Shown: positions 39,531 to 48,382, counted from the first letter of the stretch. The stretch is DNA of 64,000 nucleotides from Blastococcus sp. URHD0036 (GCF_000701365.1 NZ_JNIK01000003.1:124001-188000), one strand, 5' to 3'. The notes: a model not told the origin generated them from the sequence alone. Program-made: numbers and translations.

Positions 39531-41756
39531 TCAGGAGGTCCGGCCGAGGCCCAGCACGGTGACGTCGTCGGTACCCGGCGGGTCGAGAGCGGCGAGCACG
39601 GCGTCGAGCACGGCCGACACGTCGGCGCCGCCGACCGCCGCGGCCGCCTCCAGTGCGGCCAGCCCGTCGTCCACCGGCTCGCCGCGGCGCTCCACCAGGC
39701 CGTCGCTGAACAGCAGCAGCCGCTCGTCGCCGGTCAGCCGCACCCGCTCCTGGGGGTAGACGGCGTCGTCGAGGATGCCCAGGGCGGGGCCCCGGCCGGC
39801 CCGCAGGAGCCCGATCGCGGTGGAGAGGACCGGCAGGTGCCCGGCGCTGGCGACGTCGACCTCGCCGGTCGCCGGGTCCAGCTCCGCGACCACCACGGTC
39901 GCCATCTCCCCCGGCAGGAGCGCGGTGAGCAGCCGGTTCAGCTCCGCCAGCGCCGCGCCGGGCCCGAGGTCGCGCAGCAGCATCGCGCGCAGGGCGTGCC
40001 GGAGCTGGGCGGTGACGGCGGCGGCGGACAGCCCGTGTCCGGCGACGTCGCCCAGCACCAGCGACACCCGGCCGCTGGGCAGCGGGACGAGGTCGTACCA
40101 GTCCCCGCCCACGACGTCGTCGGCGCTGGGCAGGTAGCGGGCGGCGAGGTCCACGCCGGGCACCTTGGGCAGTTCGTCGAGCAGCAGGGTCCGCTGGAGC
40201 GCCGCGGCCATCCGGTTCTCCTGCTCCGCGCGGGCCCGCCCGGCGACGGCGACCTGCTCGCCCAGCGACCGGGCCGCCGCGACCTCGTGCGCCTGCCACG
40301 GCCGCGCGGTGCCGCGCACGATCTCGGTCCACGCCGCGAACGAGCGCCGGGGGGACAGCCGGCCGCTCGCGGCGATCTCCGTCTTGTGCGGGTTGCCGCC
40401 CCACGTCACCTCGCGCGGCGTCTCCGGCCGGAACCAGGCGAGGAAGTCCCCGCCGTCCAGCCCGACGGCGAGCACCCCGCTGGCCGTGCCGGCGAGGTCG
40501 GCGGCCTCCGGCAGCACCTGGGGCATCGCGTCGGTGACCGGCGCTCCGGCCGCCAGCAGCGCCGCCACCAGGGGGCCCACCCGCTCGGCCGGCGGGGTCT
40601 CCCCCAGCAGGCGGAGCCGCCCGTCCAGGCGGACGGCCGCCCCCGCCGCGGGGAACAGCTCCAGCACCGTGGGCCGTCCGCTGCCGTCGTCGTCGGTGAG
40701 GGTGGGCAGGAGCGTCCGGCCGGCCCGGCCGACGGCGGCGACGAGGTCCGCGGAGCGCTGCGCGACGCCGACGACGTCCCCCTGCTCCCCCGCCGCGACC
40801 GTGGTGTGCAGCAGCAGCGAGGCGGTGCGGCCGAGGAACTCGGCGGCGACCCGGTCGGGATAGCTCGGCCGGCGGGGCCCGTCGTAGTGGTGGCAGGCGA
40901 TGAGCCCCCACAGCCGGCCGCGGTCGATGAGCGACACCGACATCGAGGCGACGACGCCCATGTTGGCCAGGTACTCCAGGTGCACCGGCGAGACGCTGCG
41001 CAGCACGGAGCCGGAGAGGTCCAGCGGCCGCCCGGTGCCGGGCACGGCCGCGGGCTCGAGCGGTACCCGGGTGTAGCGGGCGTCGGGGATCAGCCGCAGC
41101 CAGTTCGTCGCGTACAGCGCCCGCGCCTGGGCCGGGATGTCGCTGGCCGGGTACCAGAGGCCGAGGAAGGGCTCGAGGTCCGCCCGCCGGTCCTCGGCGA
41201 CCACCTCGCCGTTCCACTCACGGTCGAAGCGGTAGACCATGACCCGGTCGAAGCCGGTGAGCGCCCGGACGTCGCGGGCGAGCACGGCGGTGAGCTCCTC
41301 GAGCGTGGCCGCGCCCGACAACCGCTGCAGCACCGAGGGCAGCCGCCGGTGCCACGTGGGGCCGGCTTCCGCGGCGCCCTCGAGGAGCTCCCACTCGGTG
41401 ACCAGCAGCCCGTCGGTGCGGTGCACGACCAGGTCCACCTCGCCGCCCGGCAGCGTCAGCCGCAGCGGGTTCAGGTCGGCCAGGTCCCCGGCCAGGCCGG
41501 CGCGCAGCCGCTCCAGGCCCCCGGGGGGCAGCAGGTCGGCGAGCGACCGGCCGGCCACCTGACCGCCGAACACGGTGTCGGCGTTCGCCGAGGCCCCCAC
41601 CACCGCCAGGTCGGGCTCGGTCACGGCCAGGAGCGCCCCGTGCGGCTGCACGGCGCCGGGGACGGCGATCGGCTCGTCCGCGCAGCGCAGCAGCGCCTCG
41701 GACAGCAGCGCCTCGGAGAGCACGGCGTCGGGCAGGGAGCTGTCGGCCGGAGTCAC
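39531..41756 (-). CDS. Bacteriophytochrome with SpoIIE-type PP2C phosphatase output
   Basis: 741 residues: PAS (about 25-115), GAF (about 140-310), PHY (about 320-510), PP2C/SpoIIE phosphatase (about 540-738). The biliverdin-attaching Cys is Cys25 in LRCADEP, at the position used by Deinococcus BphP. Asp206 in PASDIP, a His in SPVHLEYLANMGV and LIACHH complete the chromophore pocket. PRRSFAAW matches the PHY tongue motif PRxSF. The phosphatase has GGDWYD, GDVAGHG and a terminal GTDD for metal binding. No kinase domain exists. Light should therefore control dephosphorylation of a partner, probably the STAS protein encoded just upstream (29 bp). Haem oxygenase is not in the window. Confidence 0.93.
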   Translation of the reverse strand: MTPADSSLPDAVLSEALLSEALLRCADEPIAVPGAVQPHGALLAVTEPDLAVVGASANADTVFGGQVAGRSLADLLPPGGLERLRAGLAGDLADLNPLRLTLPGGEVDLVVHRTDGLLVTEWELLEGAAEAGPTWHRRLPSVLQRLSGAATLEELTAVLARDVRALTGFDRVMVYRFDREWNGEVVAEDRRADLEPFLGLWYPASDIPAQARALYATNWLRLIPDARYTRVPLEPAAVPGTGRPLDLSGSVLRSVSPVHLEYLANMGVVASMSVSLIDRGRLWGLIACHHYDGPRRPSYPDRVAAEFLGRTASLLLHTTVAAGEQGDVVGVAQRSADLVAAVGRAGRTLLPTLTDDDGSGRPTVLELFPAAGAAVRLDGRLRLLGETPPAERVGPLVAALLAAGAPVTDAMPQVLPEAADLAGTASGVLAVGLDGGDFLAWFRPETPREVTWGGNPHKTEIAASGRLSPRRSFAAWTEIVRGTARPWQAHEVAAARSLGEQVAVAGRARAEQENRMAAALQRTLLLDELPKVPGVDLAARYLPSADDVVGGDWYDLVPLPSGRVSLVLGDVAGHGLSAAAVTAQLRHALRAMLLRDLGPGAALAELNRLLTALLPGEMATVVVAELDPATGEVDVASAGHLPVLSTAIGLLRAGRGPALGILDDAVYPQERVRLTGDERLLLFSDGLVERRGEPVDDGLAALEAAAAVGGADVSAVLDAVLAALDPPGTDDVTVLGLGRTS

Positions 41757-41785
41757 CGGCCGACCCTACGAGCCGGTGCCCGACC

Positions 41786-42136
41786 TCACGAGCCGACGCC
41801 CCCGCCCGCGAAGCCGGCCTTCTCCACGATCGGCACCGCCTGCTGCAGGTCGAGCAGGTCGAGGACCAGCCGGACCGGGCGGTTGCCGGTCGGGCAGACC
41901 ACCTGGAGGGCGACGCCGAGCCGGTCGGCCGCGCGCGCGGTGCGGACCAGCTGTCGCGCGCCGGAGGAGTCGAGGAAGGTGGTCTCGGTCAGGTCGACCA
42001 CCAGCGAGGCCGGCCCGGCCTCCAGGACACCGGTCACCGCCTCCGCCAGCTGCGGGGCCGTCGCGATGTCGAGCTCCCCGCGCACCCGCAGGGCCGGCCG
42101 TCCGTGGACGGTCGTGCGCTGGACTTCGAACAGCAC
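41786..42136 (-). CDS. STAS-domain anti-anti-sigma factor-like protein
   Basis: 116 residues from GTG 42136 (AGG 5 nt upstream); ATG 42229 would add an Arg-rich extension. GELDIATAPQLAEAV and FLDSSGARQLV are the STAS landmarks. Ser58 in DSSG is at the SpoIIAA phosphorylation position. The phosphatase in the next gene, 29 bp downstream on the same strand, would be the natural partner. In partner switching the dephosphorylated STAS protein binds an anti-sigma kinase and frees a sigma factor. Confidence 0.92.
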   Translation of the reverse strand: MLFEVQRTTVHGRPALRVRGELDIATAPQLAEAVTGVLEAGPASLVVDLTETTFLDSSGARQLVRTARAADRLGVALQVVCPTGNRPVRLVLDLLDLQQAVPIVEKAGFAGGGVGS

Positions 42137-42265
42137 GGACCTCAGCCTCTCGCCGGTTCGCGGCCGCACCGACCGGACCGCGGACACACCGGAGAACACC
42201 CTATTTCGCCACCCTCGCCCTGTCGCCACCGGTTCCCCGGAAGCGTGCCGCGGCGCAGGGACGCG

Positions 42266-42300
42266 CAGGCGCCGGGTCCGCCACTCGGACCCGGCGCCTG
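42266..42300. terminator. Hairpin terminator of the P450 pair
   Basis: Perfect 15-bp arms CAGGCGCCGGGTCCG (42266-42280) and complement (42286-42300), loop CCACT. It lies 12 bp past the stop of the minus-strand P450 gene and separates it from the STAS-phytochrome operon. Confidence 0.88.
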
Positions 42301-42311
42301 ACGCAGGGGGA

Positions 42312-43718
42312 CTACTCGGAGATGCGGGCGGTCTCCCGGCGGACGGTGACCGGCTCGGCCAGGCGCTGCTCGTCGACCACCTTCTGCAGCTTGGCGACGG
42401 TCTCCACCAGGCCCGGGCCGAGGCGCTTGCCGGGCGTGAACGTCGCCGGCAGGTGCTTGAGACCGTTGATGACGCCGACGGTGTCGTAGTGCACGGCGCC
42501 GTCGGGGTCGCAGACGAAGTCCGGCATCCGGTCCAGGACCGCCTTGAGCATCGTCTTGAAGGTCGCCCGCGCCACGTTCGAACCGATGCACCGGTGCACG
42601 CCCAGGCCGAAGCTGGCGTGCCGGTTGCCCTTGCGGTCCAGCTGGATCTCGTGCGGGTTCTCGAAGACCTTCTCGTCGCGGTTGGCCATCGCCCACGACA
42701 GCCAGAGCCGGTCGCCCTCGCGGAACTGGACGCCGTGGATCTCCTCGTCCTTGGCCACCGTGCGCCCGTCGCCGGGGGCCGGGGTGTAGAAGCGCAGGAA
42801 CTCCTCCGTGGCGCTGTCGCGCAGCTCCTCCCACTCCGCGATCAGCCGGGAGCGCTGGTCGGGGTGCTCCGACAGCCACTCCAGCGAGTGGGCGGTCAGC
42901 GCCGTCGTGGTGTCGAAGCCGCCACCGATGAGCAGGCCGACGGCGCCCATGACGGCCATGTCGTCGGGGTTGGTGCCGCCGATGTCGGCCTTGATCAGGG
43001 CGTCGACCAGGCCGGGACGCGGGTTGGCGCGGATGCCGGCGATGTAGCCGAACGACCGCATCCCCATCTCCTGCTGCTTCTGCTGCACGATCACGGCCTC
43101 GGGGGTGCCGGGCTTGGTGTAGACGGCGGCGTGGATGGGCTCGACGTAGGTCTCGTAGTCGTCCATCGGGAAGCCGAGCATCGCCATCGTCAGCACGGCC
43201 GGGACGATGTTGGCGAGGTCGTCGACGAAGTCGATCCGGCCGGTCTCGATGACCTCGTCCAGGGAGGCGCGGGTGATCTCGTCGATGACCGGCTGCCAGC
43301 GCGCCACGGCCGCCGGCGACAGGTAGGGGTTGAGCGCGTTGCGGTAGTGCCGCTGGGCCGGCGGGTCCATGCCGAGGAACATGCCGCCGAGCCGCCCGGG
43401 CCCGCCGTACTGCAGCTGACGCATCTCCAGCGGCGGCGGCGGGATCGAGATGCCCGTGTACCGCTCACCACCGCGCTCGTTGTAGGGGTCGTCGTCGTTG
43501 GACAGCACGTCGGCCCGGCGGGCGGTGTCGAACAGCTCCTGGTTGCCGGTGACGAACCAGTAGCCGCCGTGGGTGTCGTTCCAGGCGATCGGCTTGGTGG
43601 CGTGGAGCTCGTCGGCCAGCCGCTCGAACTCGGTCCGGTACTGGTCCCCGTGCCGGTCGAGCTCGATCCGCAGCGCGCTGCGGTCCTCGCCGGATCGGAT
43701 GGTGTCGTCGACGGTCAT
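42312..43718 (-). CDS. Cytochrome P450, tandem copy 1
   Basis: 468 residues. The I-helix oxygen motif is GGGFDTTTALTAHSLEW, the ExxR motif is EEFLRFY region, and the haem-binding loop is FGLGVHRCIGS with Cys377. Soluble bacterial type, so it needs ferredoxin and reductase, which are not encoded nearby. Start ATG 43718 with GGGAG upstream. It is 83 bp downstream of a close paralogue. The sequence pair is nearly identical in long stretches but diverges around residues 75-105 and 195-235, which are substrate-contact zones in P450s. Substrate unknown. Confidence 0.95.
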   Translation of the reverse strand: MTVDDTIRSGEDRSALRIELDRHGDQYRTEFERLADELHATKPIAWNDTHGGYWFVTGNQELFDTARRADVLSNDDDPYNERGGERYTGISIPPPPLEMRQLQYGGPGRLGGMFLGMDPPAQRHYRNALNPYLSPAAVARWQPVIDEITRASLDEVIETGRIDFVDDLANIVPAVLTMAMLGFPMDDYETYVEPIHAAVYTKPGTPEAVIVQQKQQEMGMRSFGYIAGIRANPRPGLVDALIKADIGGTNPDDMAVMGAVGLLIGGGFDTTTALTAHSLEWLSEHPDQRSRLIAEWEELRDSATEEFLRFYTPAPGDGRTVAKDEEIHGVQFREGDRLWLSWAMANRDEKVFENPHEIQLDRKGNRHASFGLGVHRCIGSNVARATFKTMLKAVLDRMPDFVCDPDGAVHYDTVGVINGLKHLPATFTPGKRLGPGLVETVAKLQKVVDEQRLAEPVTVRRETARISE

Positions 43719-43801
43719 GCAGGTACTCCCGGGTGATGGGTCGGTGCCGGAGGGGTGGAGGTCGGGCCGCGGTCGCTCCGGGACGGCGGCCTGGGGGATG
43801 G

Positions 43802-45202
43802 TCAGGTGAGGCGCGCGGCCTCGCGCTGGACGGTGACGGGCTCGGCGAGCCGCTGCTCGTCGACCACCGTCTGCAGCCGCTGCACGGTCTCCTCGATGCC
43901 CGGGCCGAGGCGCGTGCCGGGGGTGAAGGTGGCCGGCAGGTGCTTCATGCCGTTGATGACGCCGACGGTGTCGTAGTGCACCGCGCCCTCGGGGTCGCAG
44001 ACGAAGTCGGGCATCCGGTCGAGGACCGCCTTGAGCATCGTCTTGAAGGTGGCCCGGGCGACGTTGGAGCCGATGCACCGGTGGACGCCGAGGCCGAAGC
44101 TGGCGTGCCGGTTGCCCTTGCGGTCCAGCTTGACCTCGTGCGGGTCCTCGAAGACGGTGGCGTCGCGGTTGGCCATCGCCCACGACAGCCAGAGGCGCTC
44201 GCCCTCCTTGAACTCCACACCGTGGATCTCCGCGTCGATCGCGATCGTCCGCCCGTCGCCCGGGGCCGGCGTGTAGAAGCGGAGGAACTCCTCGGTGGCG
44301 CTGTCGCGCAGCTCCTCCCACTCGGCGATCAGCCGCGAGCGCTGGTCCGGGTGCTCGCTCAGCCACTCCAGCGAGTGCGCGGTCAGGGCCGTCGTGGTGT
44401 CGAACCCGCCGCCGATGAGCAGCGACACGGCGCCGTAGACGTCGAAGTCCTCGGGCTTGCGGCCGGTGATCTCGGCGTTGATGAGCGCGTTCACCAGACC
44501 GGGCCGCGGGTTGGCCCGGATGTCGGCGATGTAGCCGAAGGTCCGCATCGCCATCGCGATGCTCTGCTCGACCACGCGCTCCATCTCGGGCGTGCCGGGC
44601 TTGGTGTACACCTGCGCGTGGGTCGGCTCGACGTAGGTCTCGTAGTCGGCCATGGGGAAGCCGAGCATCGCCATCGTGAGCACCGCCGGGACGATGTTGG
44701 CGAGGTCGTCGACGAAGTCGATCCGACCGGTCTCGATCACCTCGTCGATCGCGGCCCGGGTGATCTCGTCGATCACCGGCTGCCACCGGGCGACGGCCGC
44801 CGGCGACAGGTAGGCGTTCAGCGCGTTGCGGTAGTGCCGCTGCACCGGCGGGTCGAGCATCAGGAAGTTGCCGCCGAGCGCCCCGGGCGGCCCGGCCATC
44901 GCCTTGGCCTGCTCCCGGTCGAGGGTCGGGATGGTGATGCCCCCGTAGCCCTTCCGGTCGCCGTGCGGGTCGCTGTCGTTGGACAGCACGTCCGCCCGCC
45001 GGGCGGTGTCGAACAGCTCCTGGTTGCCGGAGACGAACCAGTAGCCGCCGTGGGTGTCGTTCCAGGCGATGGGGGCCGTGGCGTGCAGGTCGTCGGCGAG
45101 CTCGGCGAACTCGGTCCGGTAGCGGTCACCGTGCCGGTCGATCTCGATGACCCGCGGCGCCCGATCCGCGGCGGGTGCGGTGCTCGTCTCGTCGACGCTC
45201 AC
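43802..45202 (-). CDS. Cytochrome P450, tandem copy 2
   Basis: 466 residues from GTG 45202 (GAGAGGAA upstream). Same motifs as the downstream copy: GGGFDTTTALT in the I helix and FGLGVHRCIGS with Cys376. The region equivalent to the B-C loop differs (TLDREQAKAMAG against PLEMRQLQYGG). This is first in the two-gene operon, with a candidate promoter region at 45203-45432. The duplicates may have divided substrates or act on successive positions. Confidence 0.95.
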   Translation of the reverse strand: MSVDETSTAPAADRAPRVIEIDRHGDRYRTEFAELADDLHATAPIAWNDTHGGYWFVSGNQELFDTARRADVLSNDSDPHGDRKGYGGITIPTLDREQAKAMAGPPGALGGNFLMLDPPVQRHYRNALNAYLSPAAVARWQPVIDEITRAAIDEVIETGRIDFVDDLANIVPAVLTMAMLGFPMADYETYVEPTHAQVYTKPGTPEMERVVEQSIAMAMRTFGYIADIRANPRPGLVNALINAEITGRKPEDFDVYGAVSLLIGGGFDTTTALTAHSLEWLSEHPDQRSRLIAEWEELRDSATEEFLRFYTPAPGDGRTIAIDAEIHGVEFKEGERLWLSWAMANRDATVFEDPHEVKLDRKGNRHASFGLGVHRCIGSNVARATFKTMLKAVLDRMPDFVCDPEGAVHYDTVGVINGMKHLPATFTPGTRLGPGIEETVQRLQTVVDEQRLAEPVTVQREAARLT

Positions 45203-45268
45203 GACGGTTCCTCTCGTTGGCACGCTGCGGAGAGCCGGGTGCACCCCGACCCGTGACCGCCTTCACAG

Positions 45269-45292
45269 TTCGATGGAAGAGTATCGATCGAA
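45269..45292. promoter_or_regulatory. Candidate operator upstream of the P450 pair
   Basis: TTCGAT (45269-45274) and ATCGAA (45287-45292) form a 24-bp dyad 67 bp before the P450 start, in the 230-bp divergent region. Short arms, so only moderately convincing. Confidence 0.4.
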
Positions 45293-45432
45293 ACGTCAGC
45301 CGCAAACCCTTGGCCCCTCGACTCTCCGCACGGAGCTCGTCCGCCTCGCGACGCGCCGTCCGCGGGGTGGGGTCACCGGCGCCGCGCCCACCTGGCAGGC
45401 TGCGCGTGTCCGTCGGACCCGGAGGGAGCGGT

Positions 45433-45861
45433 ATGGACATCGCGTTCACCGTCACCCTGCCGGTCGACACCGGCAGCGTCCCGTTCGTCCGCGGCCTCTG
45501 CCGGCAGGCGCTCGAGCACCTGCGCGTGCCGCCGTCGGTCGTCGACGAGGTCGCCCTAGCGCTGACCGAGGCGTGCGCCAACGTCGTCCAGCACAGCGGT
45601 GGGGACGCCCGCTACGAGGTCGGCGTCGCCATCGACGACGACCGCTGCCGCATCACGGTGTGGGACGACGGCGAGGGCCTCGACCCGCGGGCGGCGCCGA
45701 ACACCGCCACCGGTCGCGAGCTGGCCGAGGGCGGGACCGGGCTGCTGCTGATGAAGGCGCTCGTGGACCGCCTGGACTTCCGGCACGACCCGGACGGGCG
45801 GCACCGGGTGACGCTGGTGAAGCAGCTGGGCAGCCGTCCGGCGCTGCGCCTGCTCGACTGA
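45433..45861 (+). CDS. RsbW-like ATP-binding protein (anti-sigma kinase type)
   Basis: 142 residues of the GHKL ATPase fold alone. The N box is ALTEACANVVQHSGG, the G1 box is WDDGEGLDPR, and EGGTGLLLMKALVD is the G2 region. Single-domain proteins of this type are serine kinases for STAS proteins and sequester sigma factors. It is 3.3 kb from the STAS-phytochrome phosphatase pair, with the P450s between. Start ATG 45433 with GGAGGGAG upstream. The link to that pair is plausible but not shown. Confidence 0.88.
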   Translation: MDIAFTVTLPVDTGSVPFVRGLCRQALEHLRVPPSVVDEVALALTEACANVVQHSGGDARYEVGVAIDDDRCRITVWDDGEGLDPRAAPNTATGRELAEGGTGLLLMKALVDRLDFRHDPDGRHRVTLVKQLGSRPALRLLD

Positions 45862-45867
45862 CGTAGC

Positions 45868-46098
45868 TCAGCGGGCGCGCACTGCGCCCTTCTCCTCGAG
45901 CTCCAGGAGCGCGGCCAGCCGGGCGGCGCGCGCCGCGGCGTCGCGGGCTGCCGCGTCCGAACCCTGGGCGCGGGCACAGAGGCTGGCCAGCTGACGGACG
46001 ACGATCCGCCGCCACGCCTCGCGGCGCCGCTCGGCGCGGTCGACCGCGGGTACCGGTCCGCCGACGACCGTCGTCGCCGTCTCTGCGAGTACCTGCAC
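45868..46098 (-). CDS. Small helical protein A, paralogue of the one at 48379
   Basis: 76 residues from GTG 46098 with GGAGGTCGGC upstream. The core REAWRRIVVRQLASLCARA, then DAAARDAAARAARLAALLEL, matches the 62-residue protein at 48379 position by position. Arg/Ala-rich, probably two helices forming a coiled coil. Last gene of the operon that runs leftward from 52121, after the TetR gene. The family is not one I recognise. Confidence 0.65.
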   Translation of the reverse strand: MQVLAETATTVVGGPVPAVDRAERRREAWRRIVVRQLASLCARAQGSDAAARDAAARAARLAALLELEEKGAVRAR

Positions 46099-46144
46099 GC
46101 CGACCTCCGAGAGCTGTGCGATGCGTTATCGCCTCGAAGATAGG

Positions 46145-46801
46145 TCAATGACTTTCGAAGCGTCCAGTCCTGGCGTCCACGAGCAGCGCGATCGCCTGGA
46201 CGAGGGCCTGCTTCTGCGCCGCGAACTCCGCCGCCCGGCCGGCCCCGTAGGCCGGCGGGTTCGCGCTGATCATGAGGTGGCTCATGGCCATGCCGCGCAG
46301 CGCGTGGAAGAGCACCGGGCCCAGGTCGTCCTCGTCCGTCGCCGGGCTGCCGCCGGTCAGGACCTCGCCGGCCAGCCGGTGCAGGTCGGCGTCGACCGAG
46401 CCGCTGATCCGCTGCATGGTCGTGAGCGTCTGGTCCGACGTCCGGGGGTCGTGCGCGAGCGTGAGCAGGACCTGCATGAACGCCAGGTACTCCCGCGAGC
46501 CGTAGTAGGCGTCGAGCACCGCGAGGTACTCCCCGACCCGCTCCGCCACCGTCGCGCCGCGGATCTCCGCCGCGTGCAGCAGGCCGCGGAGCCGCTCGTT
46601 GCCCTCCTCCAGCACCGCGAGCATCAGCGCCTCGCGGGTGCCGAAGTGGTGCTGGATGGTGCCCCAGGTGACCCCGGCCCGCTCGGCGATCGCATTCGAG
46701 CTGGCCCGGTAGATCCCGCGCTCGAGGATGCACTGGATCGCGGCCTCGACCACCGCGGCCCGGGCCGGCTGCTCGGGGGTCGGTCCCTGGCTCGCGGTCA
46801 C
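46145..46801 (-). CDS. TetR-family regulator within the CoA-transferase/thiolase operon
   Basis: 218 residues. The DNA-binding part is AAIQCILERGIYRASSNAIAERAGVTWGTIQHHFGTREAL (about 20-60), with the ligand domain after it. GTG start 46801, 25 bp after the thiolase-like gene, so it is likely cotranscribed with the genes it may control. The candidate target is the dyad CATAGTGGCTACTATG at 52190-52205 in front of the operon. Confidence 0.9.
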   Translation of the reverse strand: MTASQGPTPEQPARAAVVEAAIQCILERGIYRASSNAIAERAGVTWGTIQHHFGTREALMLAVLEEGNERLRGLLHAAEIRGATVAERVGEYLAVLDAYYGSREYLAFMQVLLTLAHDPRTSDQTLTTMQRISGSVDADLHRLAGEVLTGGSPATDEDDLGPVLFHALRGMAMSHLMISANPPAYGAGRAAEFAAQKQALVQAIALLVDARTGRFESH

Positions 46802-46826
46802 GGTCGCCGAGGGTACGACCCGCTGG

Positions 46827-47978
46827 TCACCGCCGGAGGACGACGCCCGTGCGGCCGGCGCTGACGAGCGCCACGTGCGGATCGGCCAGCTGGTTGGGCG
46901 ACTGCCCGCGCAGCTGGCGCACCGCCTCGAGGGTGAGGTTCATCCCGTGGATGTAGGCCTCGCCGATGAGCCCGCCGTTGGTGTTGCAGGGCAGGTCGCC
47001 GGTGGGCCCGAGGTGCCCGTCGGCCACGAAGTCCTTCGCCTCGCCGTGGCCGCAGAACCCGAGCGCCTCCAGCTGCAGGAAGAACATCGGGGTGAACGCG
47101 TCGTAGATCATCGCGACGTCGACGTCGGACCGCTCGATCCCGGCGGTGCGGAACAGGCTCTCCCCGACTGCCGCGGCGCCGTCGAAGCGGGTGAGGTCGG
47201 GGCGGTAGTGGTTGCTCGCGACCTCCTCCTCGAAGAGGGCGACGGACGCGGCAGCGGCGATCTCCACCGGCGCCGGGGTGTCGGCCGCCCGGTCGGCGGT
47301 GGTGACGACCATCGCGACCGCGCCGTCGGTCTCCTGGCAGCAGTCGAACAGCCGGATGGCCGGCTCGGCGATCCACCGCGAGTTCTGGTGGTCGTCCAGC
47401 GTGATCGGCCGCTCGGCGAAGTAGGCGGCGGGGTTGGTGGCCGCGTACGCGCGGAACTGGACGACGGCCCGGCCGAAGTCGGCGCTGGTCGTGCCGGTCT
47501 CGTGCATGTACCGGGTGGACTCGAACGACATCCAGGACGCCGGGGTGAGCACGCCGAACGGGGTGGCCCACTGCATCGCCGTCGTCCCCGAGTGCCCGCT
47601 GACCGGCTCCGGGGCGACGCGCGCCCGGCCGAAGCGCTTCCCCGACCGCGAGCGGCAGGCCCGGTAGACGACCACCGTCTCCGCGGCGCCGGAGAGCACG
47701 GCCGCGGCGGCGTGCTGGAACATCCCCTGGCTGCCGCCCCCGCCGTAGGGGATCCGGCTGGACCAGCGGACGGCGGGGATGCCGAGCGAGCGCACGAGCT
47801 CGGTCTCCTCGACCGGGTCGACGGTGAAGCTGACCAGCCCGTCGACGTCGTCGGTCGTGAGACCGGCATCGGCGAGGGCGGCGACGATCGCCTCGGCGGC
47901 CAGCCGGGTCTCGCTGCGGCCGGCGTCCTTGGAGAACTCGGTCGCACCGACGCCGACGATGGAGGCGGACCCGTTCAC
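46827..47978 (-). CDS. Thiolase-like (SCP-x/Ltp2-type) enzyme 1
   Basis: 383 residues of thiolase fold, starting at GTG 47978, which overlaps the upstream stop by 4 nt. The opening ASIVGVGATEFSKDAGRSE and C-terminal CNTNGGLIGEAYIHGMN are typical of lipid-transfer/thiolase-like proteins. Where a thiolase has its nucleophilic Cys I see YGGGGSQGMFQ, with Ser. Together with a DUF35 partner in the preceding gene this resembles the Ltp2-ChsH2 retro-aldolase of steroid side-chain degradation. A true thiolase is less likely. Substrate unknown. Confidence 0.8.
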   Translation of the reverse strand: MNGSASIVGVGATEFSKDAGRSETRLAAEAIVAALADAGLTTDDVDGLVSFTVDPVEETELVRSLGIPAVRWSSRIPYGGGGSQGMFQHAAAAVLSGAAETVVVYRACRSRSGKRFGRARVAPEPVSGHSGTTAMQWATPFGVLTPASWMSFESTRYMHETGTTSADFGRAVVQFRAYAATNPAAYFAERPITLDDHQNSRWIAEPAIRLFDCCQETDGAVAMVVTTADRAADTPAPVEIAAAASVALFEEEVASNHYRPDLTRFDGAAAVGESLFRTAGIERSDVDVAMIYDAFTPMFFLQLEALGFCGHGEAKDFVADGHLGPTGDLPCNTNGGLIGEAYIHGMNLTLEAVRQLRGQSPNQLADPHVALVSAGRTGVVLRR

Positions 47979-48382
47979 GAGAGCTCCCTGACTGCGAACA
48001 CCGGGACGTCGCCCTCGGCCGTCGGCGCGAACGTCACCTGCACCGGCAGCCCGACGCGGACCTCGGCGGGCTCGACGCCCACCAGGTTCGACAGGATGCG
48101 CGGCCCCTCGTCGAGGGTCACGAGCACGGCCACGACCGGGTAGCTGAACGACGGGTGCTGGGGGTGGTGCAGCAGCGACCAGCTGTAGACCTCGCCGGTA
48201 CCGGCGACGTCGACGAAGGACAGCGCCGTCGCGTGGCAGGCCGGGCACATCGCGCGCGGCGGGTGCTGCCAGCGGCCGCAGGCGTCGCAGCGCTGGACCG
48301 CCAGCCGGCCCTCGGCGGCGGCCGACCAGAACCCGTCGTTCTCCTCCGTGCGCAGGGGGGCGGGCCGCAGCGGTTCCGTCAC
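47975..48382 (-). CDS. DUF35/OB-fold zinc-ribbon partner protein 1
   Basis: 135 residues. Zinc ribbon CDACGRWQHPPRAMCPACH (about 32-50) followed by an OB fold (GTGEVYSWSLLHHP, VLVTLDEGPRILSNLVG). Such proteins bind acyl-CoA and pair with thiolase-like enzymes. GTG 48382 overlaps the stop of the small gene before it, and its own stop overlaps the thiolase start, so three coupled junctions run in a row. Confidence 0.9.
   Translation of the reverse strand: MTEPLRPAPLRTEENDGFWSAAAEGRLAVQRCDACGRWQHPPRAMCPACHATALSFVDVAGTGEVYSWSLLHHPQHPSFSYPVVAVLVTLDEGPRILSNLVGVEPAEVRVGLPVQVTFAPTAEGDVPVFAVRELS

Noticed and set aside
39837-43736. Plus-strand open frame of about 1300 codons opposite the phytochrome, STAS and P450 genes
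   Set aside because: It crosses three well-supported minus-strand genes and a hairpin terminator and has no recognisable domain.
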